Numbered from the stretch's first letter, positions 44,403 through 54,008 are shown. The stretch: 64,000 nucleotides of DNA from Paenibacillus sp. IHBB 10380 (GCF_000949425.1 NZ_CP010976.1:1426001-1490000); one strand, 5' to 3'. A program made the numbers and translations. Notes: generated from the letters alone by a model not told the origin.

Positions 44403-46370
44403 ATGACGTTATTAGAGATCAAGCATCTGAATAAATCATATATGCTTGCTGGCAAAGAAAAGGTGCCCGTTCTAAGTAATGTGAATGTGAAATTTGAAAG
44501 TGGTGAATTTGTTTCCATCTTAGGGGAATCTGGTTCGGGGAAATCGACCTTGATGAATATTATCGGTGGTATGGACTCTGATTACGAGGGAGACGTAATG
44601 GTTCAGGGGAAGACGCTGAGAGAAATGAAAGAAATAGAAATTGATGCATACAGAAAAGATAAGATAGGATTTATTTTTCAAAGCTTCAACCTAATTCCTC
44701 ATTTATCTGTACTTGAAAATGTAATGATTGCGATGCAAATGACGGATAATAGTAAAAAAGAACGAACTCAGCGCGCGAAGGAGATACTAACAGAAGTTGG
44801 CTTGAAGGATCACATGATGAAACGGCCAAATCAGCTGTCAGGGGGTCAAAAACAGCGTGTAGCCATTGCAAGGGCATTATCTAATGATCCTAAAATTATT
44901 TTGGCAGATGAACCTACGGGTGCTCTCGATCAGGAAACAAGTGAACAAATACTTGGCATTCTGGATTCCATTGCGAAAAAAGGTGTTCTTATTATTACCG
45001 TGACGCATTCGCAAAGGGTAGCGAATTTCGGGAGCCGGATTGTATTGGTGGAAGATGGTTGTATTAAAGAAGATCAATTTCTAAAAGAGCGCAACATGTC
45101 TGTTAAAGAGACTACTGAGAAGAAAGGGAAGAATTTAAGTTTTGCTTCTTCTTTTAAAATGGCAATGAATAACATGACCTTAAATGCAAAGCGAAATATA
45201 CTCGTTGCTACGGGTGGGGCTATCGGGATTTTAAGTGTAATCTTAATGCTTTCGTTAGGTAGCGGTGTGACAGGCTATATCAATGATCAAATTAATTCGA
45301 GTCTGAATCCGCTTCTCGTCGATGTGGTAAAGACGGCTGATAAAGGTGAAGTGAAACGCCAAGAAGGACCCCCAATGCCGGAACTAGCGAGTGAACCTTT
45401 TACAGAACAAGATATCAGCATGATCAGTGGCATTAAAAATGTGGATAGAATCGAAAAGGTTACAACGATCACAGGAAAAAGCAAGGTTGTGTTCAATGGT
45501 AAGAACAAAGAGCTCTCTGCACTTGGAACGGTAACAGATTCAATCAAAGCAGATAATGTTGAAGCAGGTACACTGCCTAATGAGAATCAAGTGCTACTGA
45601 CGGCATCTTTTGCAAAAAGTTTGAGTAGCGAAGAAACGTATAAGTCGCTCGTAGGTAAGACCGTCAACTTATATATTAATGAAATGGATGAACGGAATCA
45701 GCCGGTCACTATTGAAACGCAGTGGGTTGTGTCGGGTATATATGACCAGGAAGATATGGGGCCGATGAGTGGAGCGGGCGTCTACGTTTCGTATTCAACC
45801 CTTGAAAATGCATATAGTCAACAAAATTTAGTCTTACAGCCTAAACAGATTAATGCTTACGCGACAAGTCAGGATGATGTAGAGGGCATTAAAGAAGCGG
45901 TGGATAAATCGGGATTCAAAAGTTCGCCAATAGCAAGTATCATGGAACAGGTTACAACGTATGTGAAAATGGCATCATGGCTGTTATCTGGTATAGCTGG
46001 TATTTCATTGCTTGTATCGGGCATTATGATCTTAGTGGTTCTTAATATTAGCGTTGTGGAACGGACAAGAGAAATTGGTATTCTGCGGGCGATTGGTGCG
46101 AGAAAGAAAGATATCCGTCGTATTTTCTTTTCAGAGTCTGCACTGTTGGGCTTGTTAAGCGGTACGATTGCTGTTGCAGTTGCTTGGGTAATCAGCTTGG
46201 TACTGAACAATATTCTATTCAATACATTTGGTGTTGAACTAATTCAGCTGACTCCTGTATACATGCTATTTGGAATAGGAGTCAGTACATTGATCAGTGT
46301 AGTTGCAGGTGTGATACCTTCATCCAAAGCAGCAAAACTCGACCCGATGGAATCTCTTCGTTACGAATAA
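44403..46370 (+). CDS. MacB-like ABC transporter, fused ATPase and permease
   Basis: A 655-residue protein. Residues 1-225 are the ATPase: Walker A GESGSGKST, signature LSGGQKQRVAIARAL, Walker B IILADEPTGALD. The permease part begins with a membrane segment (about 262-290), then an extracytoplasmic MacB-type domain of some 230 residues and three C-terminal membrane segments of the FtsX fold (about 520-550, 570-600, 615-640). The family pumps or senses peptides at the membrane rather than importing sugars. GGAGG precedes the start by eight bases. It is followed, 15 bases on, by a response regulator and kinase, so it is probably a regulated peptide-efflux or antibiotic-detoxification unit. Self-protection against the NRPS product is possible but not shown. 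Confidence 0.9.
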   Translation: MTLLEIKHLNKSYMLAGKEKVPVLSNVNVKFESGEFVSILGESGSGKSTLMNIIGGMDSDYEGDVMVQGKTLREMKEIEIDAYRKDKIGFIFQSFNLIPHLSVLENVMIAMQMTDNSKKERTQRAKEILTEVGLKDHMMKRPNQLSGGQKQRVAIARALSNDPKIILADEPTGALDQETSEQILGILDSIAKKGVLIITVTHSQRVANFGSRIVLVEDGCIKEDQFLKERNMSVKETTEKKGKNLSFASSFKMAMNNMTLNAKRNILVATGGAIGILSVILMLSLGSGVTGYINDQINSSLNPLLVDVVKTADKGEVKRQEGPPMPELASEPFTEQDISMISGIKNVDRIEKVTTITGKSKVVFNGKNKELSALGTVTDSIKADNVEAGTLPNENQVLLTASFAKSLSSEETYKSLVGKTVNLYINEMDERNQPVTIETQWVVSGIYDQEDMGPMSGAGVYVSYSTLENAYSQQNLVLQPKQINAYATSQDDVEGIKEAVDKSGFKSSPIASIMEQVTTYVKMASWLLSGIAGISLLVSGIMILVVLNISVVERTREIGILRAIGARKKDIRRIFFSESALLGLLSGTIAVAVAWVISLVLNNILFNTFGVELIQLTPVYMLFGIGVSTLISVVAGVIPSSKAAKLDPMESLRYE

Positions 46371-46385
46371 TGATGAGGTGATAGG

Positions 46386-47054
46386 ATGAATACGATTTTA
46401 GTAGTAGATGATGATCCGCATATCCGTAAATTGATCAAGCTGTATCTTGAAAATAGTCAATTCTCCGTTCTGGAGGCGGAGGATGGACAGAAAGCGCTTG
46501 ATTTAGTTGAGCATTCGAAAGTGGATTTAATGATTGTTGATGTGATGATGCCGCGTATGGACGGTATTGAATTAACAGAAGATATTCGTAGGTATTTGGA
46601 TATCCCCATTCTAATGGTGACAGCCAAGGGTGAATCGATAGATAAAGTAAAAGGGTTCCAGGCGGGAACCGATGATTATTTGGTAAAACCCTTTGATCCA
46701 GTGGAACTTGTGCTACGGGTGAAATCCCTTTTAAAGCGATATAATGTTTCTCTAACAAAAGTTATTCAATTGGGTGATGTTACGATTGATCTTGCCACAT
46801 TAACGGTTTCTTCTTATGAAGAAACCGTACAATTAAAAAAGAAAGAATGTGAACTGTTGTTTATGCTTGCCAATTCACCCGGTCGTAGTTATACCCGAAC
46901 ACAGTTGATTGAAAGTTTATGGGGAATTGACTATGAAGGAGATGAGCGGACGGTGGATGTTCATATTAAACGTCTGCGTCAGCGGATCGAACCTTTCTCT
47001 TCCGTAACAATCATAACCATTCGTGGTCTTGGATACCGGTTGGAGTATAAATAA
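46386..47054 (+). CDS. OmpR-family response regulator
   Basis: A 222-residue regulator. The receiver domain (1-115) has acidic pocket DDD (8-10), phospho-acceptor Asp in VDVMMPRMDG, Thr in LMVTAKGE and Lys in LVKPFDP. The C-terminal winged helix (about 125-220) ends VDVHIKRLRQRIEP and RGLGYRLEYK, the family signature. GAGGTG lies before the start. Its stop is followed after one base by the kinase start. It is likely to bind the 11-bp-spaced repeats at 44289-44309 ahead of the ABC transporter gene. Confidence 0.95.
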   Translation: MNTILVVDDDPHIRKLIKLYLENSQFSVLEAEDGQKALDLVEHSKVDLMIVDVMMPRMDGIELTEDIRRYLDIPILMVTAKGESIDKVKGFQAGTDDYLVKPFDPVELVLRVKSLLKRYNVSLTKVIQLGDVTIDLATLTVSSYEETVQLKKKECELLFMLANSPGRSYTRTQLIESLWGIDYEGDERTVDVHIKRLRQRIEPFSSVTIITIRGLGYRLEYK

Positions 47055-47055
47055 C

Positions 47056-48384
47056 ATGATCAAAAAAAGCCTCCGTGTTCGAATTGTTTCTACTTTTATT
47101 ATCATTGTACTGGCCAGCCTCTTCCTTTCTTTTGGGATTACCTCTTTATTCTCAGAAAGAAAAGTGACATTAGAACAGCAGTTTTTGACCATTACAGGCG
47201 ATATTGCTACTCTTCTGGATCTAACAGACCCTGATCAGCGTGATAAGGTCATGGACATACTATCTGACTATCATATTTATGGAGCGGTTATCAAGGAAGG
47301 GAGCGAGTTGCCTTTTTCATTAACAGAAACAAAGGTATCACCGCTATTTCAATCTACAACATCAGAACCCTTGTTTTTAGATATTGAGAAGGGTCCTAAT
47401 CCTGTACGTCTCATCGGAGTACCAAACATCGATAATAGTGGAAGCTCATTGATTCTGAAGATGGATTTTACTGGATTTTTGGAAATCATGCAGCGTATTT
47501 TGCTCGTAGGTCTTTTTATCGTATTGCTTATTGGAAGTTTTCTTATTTTGCTGGCAGCACACTACATTGTTGAACCCGTAAAAAGACTGACAAGTGCGGC
47601 GAAAGAAATGGCTACAGGAAATTTAACCGTTCGTCTTAAACATAAAAAGAAAGATGAATTCGGGGAATTGATGGACAGCTTTAATCATATGGCAAGTGAA
47701 CTTCAGAAAATTGATAAAATGCGAGAAGATTTTGTTAGTAATGTTTCTCATGAAATCCAGAGTCCGATCACCTCGATTCGTGGTTTTACAGTGGCCATTA
47801 GAGATGGGATTATCCCAGCAGATCGTCAAAAAGAGCATCTTGAAATTATTTATCAAGAAACGTTAAGACTTTCAAAGCTGAGTGATCATTTGCTTCGACT
47901 TGCATCGCTTGATTCAGAGCATCATCCTTATCATCCGGTAAAGTATCGGTTAGATGAACAGCTACGCAGAGTGATTCTCGTGGCTGAACCATTATGGACC
48001 GAAAAAAATCTTGATATTGAACTCGATCTGCAAGCTTGCCCTGTTAAGGCGGATCATGATTTATTTGAACAGGTATGGCAAAACTTAATTAACAATGCGA
48101 TTAAATACTCAGATGAAGACGGTGTGATCGAAGTGATCATGGAAGTAAATGACCTAGCTGTTCGTGTTCATATAACAGATACGGGAAAAGGGATTCCAGA
48201 AATAGACCTTCCTCATATTTTTGACCGATTTTACATGGTGGACAAAGCGAGAAGCCAATCGGATGGAGGTAATGGACTTGGGTTGTCGATTGCGAGGAAA
48301 ATTGTCGAACTTCATGACTGCAAAATAGAAGTGAAAAGCACCGAAGGGAAAGGGACCTGCTTTACAGTGTCTATTCCTCTTTAG
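47056..48384 (+). CDS. sensor histidine kinase with HAMP domain
   Basis: A 442-residue membrane kinase. It has two membrane segments (about 11-32 and 150-175) around an extracytoplasmic domain of about 115 residues, then HAMP (about 175-228), the dimerisation domain with the phospho-acceptor His in FVSNVSHEIQSPITSIRG, and the ATPase domain with N box NLINNAIKYS, G1 DTGKGIPE, F box FDRFYMVD and G2 GNGLGLSIARKI. The start at 47056 is one base after the regulator stop; a longer in-frame start at 47023 would overlap the regulator and lacks support. The signal sensed is unknown. A strong terminator closes the operon. Confidence 0.93.
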   Translation: MIKKSLRVRIVSTFIIIVLASLFLSFGITSLFSERKVTLEQQFLTITGDIATLLDLTDPDQRDKVMDILSDYHIYGAVIKEGSELPFSLTETKVSPLFQSTTSEPLFLDIEKGPNPVRLIGVPNIDNSGSSLILKMDFTGFLEIMQRILLVGLFIVLLIGSFLILLAAHYIVEPVKRLTSAAKEMATGNLTVRLKHKKKDEFGELMDSFNHMASELQKIDKMREDFVSNVSHEIQSPITSIRGFTVAIRDGIIPADRQKEHLEIIYQETLRLSKLSDHLLRLASLDSEHHPYHPVKYRLDEQLRRVILVAEPLWTEKNLDIELDLQACPVKADHDLFEQVWQNLINNAIKYSDEDGVIEVIMEVNDLAVRVHITDTGKGIPEIDLPHIFDRFYMVDKARSQSDGGNGLGLSIARKIVELHDCKIEVKSTEGKGTCFTVSIPL

Positions 48385-48432
48385 ACCATAAACCACGAAG
48401 TACATTTAGGGAGAAGTCGGAGTATCATACAT

Positions 48433-48485
48433 GCAGAAAAACCTGAGAAATCCAGTTCTTCATGGATATTCTCAGGTTTTTCTGC
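48433..48485 (+). terminator. strong terminator after two-component operon
   Basis: GCAGAAAAACCTGAGAA pairs with TTCTCAGGTTTTTCTGC, and an inner ATCCA/TGGAT adds to the stem. The U-run is inside the stem, so it can work in both directions. Confidence 0.8.
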
Positions 48486-48507
48486 GTTTCATCCCAGTTT
48501 TATGGGA

Positions 48508-48550
48508 TTGTTCTTTAAATCTCTTCACTTATAATTGAGAATGATTCTTA
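48508..48550 (+). promoter_or_regulatory. sigma-A promoter overlapped by Fur-like box
   Basis: TTGTTC (48508-48513), 16 bases, TATAAT (48530-48535), directly followed by TGAGAATGATTCTTA (48536-48550). That sequence matches the 7-1-7 Fur motif TGATAATNATTATCA at 11 or 12 of 14 defined positions. It suggests iron repression of the MFS exporter gene. Confidence 0.6.
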
Positions 48551-48574
48551 GAAAAAGATAAAGTGGGGATCATC

Positions 48575-49990
48575 ATGATTGTATCTGAAATACCGGAGAA
48601 CATGGTCACGAAGAGACAACGTTTGGGGATGATGACCGCTGTATGTATGGGAGCGTTTATGTCTCATTTTACAGCAGGTATCGTTAATGTATCGCTTCCT
48701 CAATTTATGAATTATTTTCAAACGGATTATGGAAAGATTGGGTGGATTACGATTGGGTATTTGCTGGTCATTACGGCATTACTCCCTGTAATGGGAAAGC
48801 TCGGGGATCGCTATGGTTTTCGTCTTATTCATAATCTTGGATATGTTATTTTCACTATCGGTTCTATTTTAGTCGCATTCTCACCCAATTTGCCCATCCT
48901 GCTAATTCTTAGAATGGTGCAAGCAATGGGCGCCGCCATGTTTCAATCTACTAATATTGCGCTGATCACTATTCATTTACAGAAGGAACAAAGAGGACGG
49001 GCACTTGGTATTGTGAGTACCGCGGTCGCCCTTGGTGGGATGATCGGACCGATTGCAGGAGGTTTAATCGCGGAGTGGTTCAGCTGGCGGTGGCTGTTTT
49101 TGATTCATGTTCCCGTTGCCTTGGTTGCTACTTTATTGGCTTATCGATACATCCCGGTTCGCCTACATGAAAGAAAATCAGAGACATTTGATAATGCTGG
49201 AGCAGTTTTGTTCATTGTATTTATCAGTTTAGTCATTGTTGGAATATCGAATGGAAGTAAATGGGGATGGCTATCTGCTGAGATGATTAGTATTTTCACA
49301 GGTAGCTTCATTGTTTTGTCGGTGCTTCTATTATGGGAATTGCGTCAGAGCATTCCCTTCTTACCGCTCAAGGCGCTTCGTATTCCAGCTGTATCCTATG
49401 GATTACTCATTAGTTGTGCTTCTTTTATGTTTTCCAATACAATCTTGGTCATTATACCGTTTTATTTAACCGGTACGGCTACCTTGCCTCCGTCAACCAT
49501 TGGATATGTCATGGCAGCTTATCCGCTTACATTAGCGTTTATGGGACCGATCGCAGGTTATTTATCAGATCGTTACGGTTCCAATCGATTGATGTTTTTG
49601 GGGTTATGTAGCATGGGAAGCGGATTTGTTATATTTTCTTGTTATCTTGGTCAGCTATCGATTGGCTGGATCGCTGCTGTATTGGCAATAATCGGACTAG
49701 GAATGGGGCTCATTGCGTCGCCGAATAACAGCTTCATCATGCAGCGTACTCCTAGAGAACAAGTTGGTTCAATAGGTGGAATGATTGCATTGACTCGTAA
49801 CGCAGGCATGGTTTTCGGGTCGGCGTTAGGGCTTGGCGTTATGAATGGAGGGATTGAACAGGACAGCCAAGTTGATACTTTTAGATCTGCTTTCGAAATC
49901 AATATTTTAGTTTGCATAGGCGTCATGGTCTTATTAGGGTATGGCGTTTACTTAGAAAACCGTCAAAAAAAGAATAACAAAAAAGTATGA
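48575..49990 (+). CDS. MFS transporter, DHA2 (14-segment) drug or siderophore exporter
   Basis: A 471-residue integral membrane protein of the major facilitator superfamily with about 14 segments. The A motif is GKLGDRYGFRLIHNLG, and motif C is seen as VALGGMIGPIAGGLIAEW at segment 5, the mark of drug:H+ antiporters. The start at ATG 48575 is chosen since GTGGGG lies six bases upstream; a GTG at 48563 is inside that site. It is a single-gene unit behind a promoter overlapped by a Fur-like box, so export of an iron-scavenging compound is possible. A general drug efflux pump cannot be excluded. Confidence 0.88.
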   Translation: MIVSEIPENMVTKRQRLGMMTAVCMGAFMSHFTAGIVNVSLPQFMNYFQTDYGKIGWITIGYLLVITALLPVMGKLGDRYGFRLIHNLGYVIFTIGSILVAFSPNLPILLILRMVQAMGAAMFQSTNIALITIHLQKEQRGRALGIVSTAVALGGMIGPIAGGLIAEWFSWRWLFLIHVPVALVATLLAYRYIPVRLHERKSETFDNAGAVLFIVFISLVIVGISNGSKWGWLSAEMISIFTGSFIVLSVLLLWELRQSIPFLPLKALRIPAVSYGLLISCASFMFSNTILVIIPFYLTGTATLPPSTIGYVMAAYPLTLAFMGPIAGYLSDRYGSNRLMFLGLCSMGSGFVIFSCYLGQLSIGWIAAVLAIIGLGMGLIASPNNSFIMQRTPREQVGSIGGMIALTRNAGMVFGSALGLGVMNGGIEQDSQVDTFRSAFEINILVCIGVMVLLGYGVYLENRQKKNNKKV

Positions 49991-50062
49991 AAGTACACAA
50001 AATATATGGGCTCTAATTCATAATCATTGCTTGCCGAAAACAGAATTCTATGCTGAATCGTA

Positions 50063-50196
50063 GCGGAGAGGATGGAATTGTCTTGTAGAAGCGAAGCGTT
50101 CGCCTTTGCCCCTGAATTTTTACCGCAAACAGCGGTATATTCAAAAAAAAAATTTGGGGGCAACAGCGATCGGAAGGACAATCCATCCGCGTAGCG
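50063..50196. repeat. long imperfect palindrome, dispersed repeat type
   Basis: The left arm GGATGGAATTGTC and the GCCTTTGCCCC stretch pair with GGGGGCAAC and GACAATCCATCC on the right. An inner hairpin CCGCAAACAGCGG and the tract of A lie at the tip. I know similar sequences as dispersed repeats in Paenibacillus genomes, but cannot check this here. The rest of 49991-50442 has no gene. Confidence 0.55.
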
Positions 50197-50345
50197 GTTA
50201 GTTATCAATACGATACATTTTTCAAGCACTGGTTTTGGTGTTGAGCCAATATATGGAATAGGAACAGAGGAGATAGACTGACAAATCAGGGCACGAATGT
50301 TCCGCGGCCTAAGCCCATTCCCTGTCTGTTTACGTATATTCATTA

Positions 50346-50381
50346 GCAAAAAACTCAGCATTTGAAGTGCTGAGTTTTTGC
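50346..50381. terminator. bidirectional terminator
   Basis: GCAAAAAACTCAGCA, loop TTTGAAG, TGCTGAGTTTTTGC. It lies before the 3' end of the minus-strand kinase gene and can serve both sides. Confidence 0.85.
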
Positions 50382-50442
50382 TGATTTCAGAAGATAGTGA
50401 CAAATATATTTTCGTCTGTTGCTATTCTTATGGGGGGATGCA

Positions 50443-51459
50443 TCAGATGGCTTCGTTCTTTCGTAAATGTTCTATTGATTCAATGACTCTACGACGAGTA
50501 CCTGAATCGACCGGATGACCCCAAGCCAGTTCGAGTGCCCATAGAACCGCACCGGTCGCGGGTGGAACATATAGGATGATGTAATGGCAGTCGTGATGGG
50601 TCAATCTTGCAACATATTCTTTGTATCGTTGAAATAGTAGGGGACTTTCTGCTTTGACCCATACAGAACCAGCAAGAACAATATCGACTTCATGACCAAA
50701 ATCCAGATTGTGCATACAGCCTACAGTAGAGCACGCCAGTTGCTTGGCAGTGTGATCTACAATATCTAAAGCTACAGGATCACCTTTATCTGCCGCGGTA
50801 AACATGATTTGCATGAGCTTGGTATTAGGGAGAGTCCGTTTAAGGATGGCGTCCACTGCATATTCAATGAAAAATTGTTTGCCGGGTATTTGCAATAGCT
50901 CCATGACTGGCTCAGTCATCTTGGTTTCTTGACCCATGCGGTAGAAAGAGTCATACACCGCCCGAACAATTTTTCTGGCTAGAAAAAATCCCCCAGCTTC
51001 ATCACCAGAAAGTTCACTGCCCACACCTCCTACTTGAAGGCGATCTCCGCTTGGAGATATACCGCCCGTTGAGGTGCCAGATCCATTAATGGAGCAAATT
51101 CCGAAGCCTTTTTCGCTACCCGCTTTTACCCCCAGAAAGGAGTCGTTGTCCAGTGCATAATGCGTAAATCCGATACGTTCAATGACCTGGCATAATTGCT
51201 CCTTTTGAGATGGAACGTCCGCACCAGCTAATCCGAAGGCTCCAGCTGTAATATCATCCATGGATAAGTAATTACGTGTAAGCAGTTGCTGAATATTCTC
51301 ATCCATGATGCGATATGCACTTATATAAGAATCAGGAAATCGCTCATGACTGCATGTACCTGTATTTATGTGATCGATAAAGTTCCCTTGAACATCATAC
51401 AGAAAATAATCGGTTTTGCTATTTCCGCCATCAACGCCAATGATGTATTTTTTGTTCAT
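50443..51459 (-). CDS. BadF/BcrA-type ATPase family kinase, probable N-acetylglucosamine or MurNAc kinase
   Basis: A 338-residue member of the sugar kinase/Hsp70/actin superfamily. The phosphate-1 motif is IIGVDGGNSKTDYFLYD, a second phosphate loop is GFGICSINGSGTSTGG, and a third glycine-rich motif is VDIVLAGSVWVKA. GDEAGGFFLARKIVRAVYDS is typical of GlcNAc kinases of this family. The start at 51459 has AAAAGGAG six bases upstream; a longer frame to 51501 lacks support. It follows the GH4 glycosidase gene on the minus strand, 71 bases apart, in one likely operon. Substrate is inferred from context: phosphorylation of GlcNAc or MurNAc set free by the neighbouring glycosidases. A second, distinct member is at 62536. 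Confidence 0.85.
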   Translation of the reverse strand: MNKKYIIGVDGGNSKTDYFLYDVQGNFIDHINTGTCSHERFPDSYISAYRIMDENIQQLLTRNYLSMDDITAGAFGLAGADVPSQKEQLCQVIERIGFTHYALDNDSFLGVKAGSEKGFGICSINGSGTSTGGISPSGDRLQVGGVGSELSGDEAGGFFLARKIVRAVYDSFYRMGQETKMTEPVMELLQIPGKQFFIEYAVDAILKRTLPNTKLMQIMFTAADKGDPVALDIVDHTAKQLACSTVGCMHNLDFGHEVDIVLAGSVWVKAESPLLFQRYKEYVARLTHHDCHYIILYVPPATGAVLWALELAWGHPVDSGTRRRVIESIEHLRKNEAI

Positions 51460-51530
51460 AACTTCTCCTTTTCTCACACGTAAGAAATAGGTTCTACACA
51501 ATTCTTATTAGTGCTAGATCATGGTGTTTG

Positions 51531-52838
51531 TTATTTGGATGAATTCTCCTCTTTGAAAAACTGTGGAAGATATGCTTTGTGGGCTTCCTTCATCTCATGG
51601 AAACAAGCATGTGCTGCGTCGTAGTCACCTACCAACGGATTCATTAATAACGCGCGCATGGCAGCATCTTCATTGCCGGATACGGCAGAAGCCACAGTCT
51701 CACGCTCATATGCTTTGACCATACGCATGTAATCGATAATATGCTGATTGTTGAAATTATTAATCTTGATTGGTTTAGCACCATCCTTACCTACAACAGC
51801 GCACACTTCAATGGCGTCGGAGTCCTCCATGAAATCTAGGGCACCCTTATTAAGGAGGTTAACAACATGTACCTCTTGCTTATCATTATAAATAGCGTCA
51901 ACTAAGCTGATAGCCACTTCAGAATAGTTGGCGCCTCCACGTGAAAAGAGCAGGTCCGGCTTGGTATGGAGCTTGGAATCCAAGTAGATCTTTAACAGGT
52001 CTTCCTCAATTTGAACACATTTTTCTCCTCGGGTGATGTCACTTTCTTTGACGAGTTTAAGCTTTTTCTCTTTAAAGTAATAGTATTCCATATAGGAAGA
52101 AGGGATGGCACCTACCATCTGGATTAGCTCCTTGCTAAACCCACTGGAAGGGATGTTTTGCATAGCCTCGCTATTGAGACCCATATCTAAAGCGGTTTTT
52201 AGATAATCGATGCCGTCCTCCTCAATGGCCGTAATCCAGCTTAGATGATTGAGCCCAATATAGGTAATGTCAGGTTGGTTTAAGTTGAGGGTTTCACGGA
52301 TGCTATTGAACATATTGTAAGGAACATTGCATAGACCAAGCATCTTCACATTGGTGTGGTTAAGTATAGCTTCTGTAATAATACCAGCAGGATTAGAGAA
52401 ATTAATGAGCCAAGCATCAGGACAAAGCACTTTCATACGTTCCGCGATATGAAGCATGACTGGAATGGTACGCATCGCTTTAAAAAAACCACCGATTCCA
52501 CAGGTTTCCTGCCCTATTAAATCGTATTTCAGAGGAATTTTCTCGTCCAATACCCTTGCAGGTAGTTTACCAACACGAATTTGTCCGAGTACAAAGTTAG
52601 CATTCAATAACGCTTCATCCAGATCTTGAGTCATAATCACTCGACAAGGTATTTCTGCCGCTTGTATCATGCGTACGCAAAGTTTACCTACAATGTCTAG
52701 TTTTATATCATCGATATCCATAAGTACTAGCTCAGTGATGGGTAAAGCATCTTTACGCTTAATCATACCTTCTATTAATTCAGGAGTGTAGGTACTACCG
52801 GAGCCAATAATAGCGATTTTCAAGGATTTTTTAGTCAT
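51531..52838 (-). CDS. glycoside hydrolase family 4 enzyme (6-phospho-glycosidase type)
   Basis: A 435-residue GH4 enzyme. These NAD+ and Mn2+ dependent glycosidases work by a redox-elimination mechanism. The Rossmann motif is AIIGSGSTYTPELIEG; the metal site Cys is in GQETCGIGGFF; NFSNPAGIITEA and LGLCNVP precede GLNHLSW with the metal-binding His. The pattern is nearest to 6-phospho-beta-glucosidases such as LicH. ATG 52838 is five bases after AGGTGG. The promoter at 52890-52919 and a MurR-type palindrome lie upstream, in divergence from the regulator. No PTS gene is present, so its phosphorylated substrate must come from the local kinases or from elsewhere; action on a MurNAc- or GlcNAc-6-phosphate disaccharide would be a new role and is inference only. 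Confidence 0.88.
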   Translation of the reverse strand: MTKKSLKIAIIGSGSTYTPELIEGMIKRKDALPITELVLMDIDDIKLDIVGKLCVRMIQAAEIPCRVIMTQDLDEALLNANFVLGQIRVGKLPARVLDEKIPLKYDLIGQETCGIGGFFKAMRTIPVMLHIAERMKVLCPDAWLINFSNPAGIITEAILNHTNVKMLGLCNVPYNMFNSIRETLNLNQPDITYIGLNHLSWITAIEEDGIDYLKTALDMGLNSEAMQNIPSSGFSKELIQMVGAIPSSYMEYYYFKEKKLKLVKESDITRGEKCVQIEEDLLKIYLDSKLHTKPDLLFSRGGANYSEVAISLVDAIYNDKQEVHVVNLLNKGALDFMEDSDAIEVCAVVGKDGAKPIKINNFNNQHIIDYMRMVKAYERETVASAVSGNEDAAMRALLMNPLVGDYDAAHACFHEMKEAHKAYLPQFFKEENSSK

Positions 52839-52889
52839 ATAATCCACCTTTGTATGAATTTGACTTGGTAATGACTTGATTTTGACGAT

Positions 52890-52919
52890 ATTATAGCATG
52901 GGTTAAAGAGGTCTTACAA
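52890..52919 (-). promoter_or_regulatory. promoter of the GH4-kinase operon
   Basis: On the minus strand TTGTAA (52919-52914), 18 bases, TATAAT (52895-52890). The start codon is about 52 bases on. The remaining part of 52839-53147 is AT-rich and has no gene. Confidence 0.6.
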
Positions 52920-52944
52920 TATAAATTTGAATTAAAATTTTATA

Positions 52945-52962
52945 TTGATAATTATATTTCAA
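52945..52962. promoter_or_regulatory. probable operator for the MurR-type regulator
   Basis: TTGATAATTATATTTCAA is a palindrome similar to TTGAAATAATATTTCAA before murQ (54102-54118). It sits between the divergent GH4 and regulator genes, upstream of the GH4 promoter. Confidence 0.55.
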
Positions 52963-53147
52963 AATAAAATTTCAGTAATAGCTTAAATTTTTACAATATT
53001 TTCTTGCTTTTATTCTTGTGTTTTGAGATGGAAGCATTTATGATAAGATAGAATTTCTAGGTGGAACACTATATCTTAACCAGTCGTTCTATTTGTTTCG
53101 GGATGTGTAGAATAGCTAGAAGAATTTTATTGTGAGTAGGTAATTGG

Positions 53148-54008
53148 ATGATAACTAATGATAATATTTTAATTAAGATTCGGGATATGAAGGATAGTTT
53201 GACGCCGGTAGAGAGAATGGTAGCTGAATACATTCTAGGGAATATGGATGACATTCCTCATCTTTCAATTAAGAATTTAGCACAATTGAGTAAAACCAGC
53301 GATGCTTCTGTTCTGCGCTTCTGTAAGACGATGGGCTATAGTGGTTACCGCAATTTTATTGTGAGTATTTCTGCTTCACTTGGCTCTATGGATGAGGAAC
53401 AAAAGGATCAGTACACGGATATTCAACCAGGAGATGATCTATCCATTATCATCTCTAATATTTCTCGAAACAACATTAAATCTATTGATGATACCCACAG
53501 CATCATTGACCGAAATGAAGTAGCCCGTGCTGTAAAAGCGCTTCGTCGTAGCCATCGTATCGTTTTTTTTGGAATCGGGGCTTCCGGTCTGGTAGGTATG
53601 GATGCGGAACAGAAGTTTACCCGAATCAATAAGATGTGCCACACCTACACGGATGGACACAGTCAACTGACTGCAGCGTCATTATTAGAGAAGAATGATG
53701 TGGCGATCTTTATTTCGAATTCAGGAGATACAGTCGAGATTCTAGATGCATTGGAGATTGCCAATAAGAATGGAGCATGCAGTATTGCAATCACCAAATA
53801 TAATAAAAGTGAGTTAGCAGATAAGGCTAAAATCGTGCTAAGCATCTCTACACCAGAACTTACCATTAGGAGTGGTGCCATGGGATCGCGGATTGCCATG
53901 CTCACGGTTATTGATATTCTTTTTGCAGGGGTAGCCAGTGCGGAATATCAAAATGTAAAAAAATATTTGAGGAAAACGCATAATATTTTGGCGAGCAAAC
54001 ATAGATAA
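53148..54008 (+). CDS. RpiR/MurR-family transcriptional regulator with SIS domain
   Basis: A 286-residue regulator. Residues 1-80 form the RpiR helix-turn-helix: LTPVERMVAEYILGNMDDI and LSIKNLAQLSKTSDASVLRF. Residues about 110-270 are a SIS sugar-phosphate-binding domain with VFFGIGASGLVGMDAEQKF and FISNSGDTVEILDALEIA, the SxSGxT-type loops. By family, it binds MurNAc-6-phosphate or a related sugar phosphate and then releases DNA. It is divergent from the GH4-kinase operon and precedes murQ. Similar palindromes before both operons are its likely sites. A terminator separates it from murQ. Confidence 0.9.
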   Translation: MITNDNILIKIRDMKDSLTPVERMVAEYILGNMDDIPHLSIKNLAQLSKTSDASVLRFCKTMGYSGYRNFIVSISASLGSMDEEQKDQYTDIQPGDDLSIIISNISRNNIKSIDDTHSIIDRNEVARAVKALRRSHRIVFFGIGASGLVGMDAEQKFTRINKMCHTYTDGHSQLTAASLLEKNDVAIFISNSGDTVEILDALEIANKNGACSIAITKYNKSELADKAKIVLSISTPELTIRSGAMGSRIAMLTVIDILFAGVASAEYQNVKKYLRKTHNILASKHR

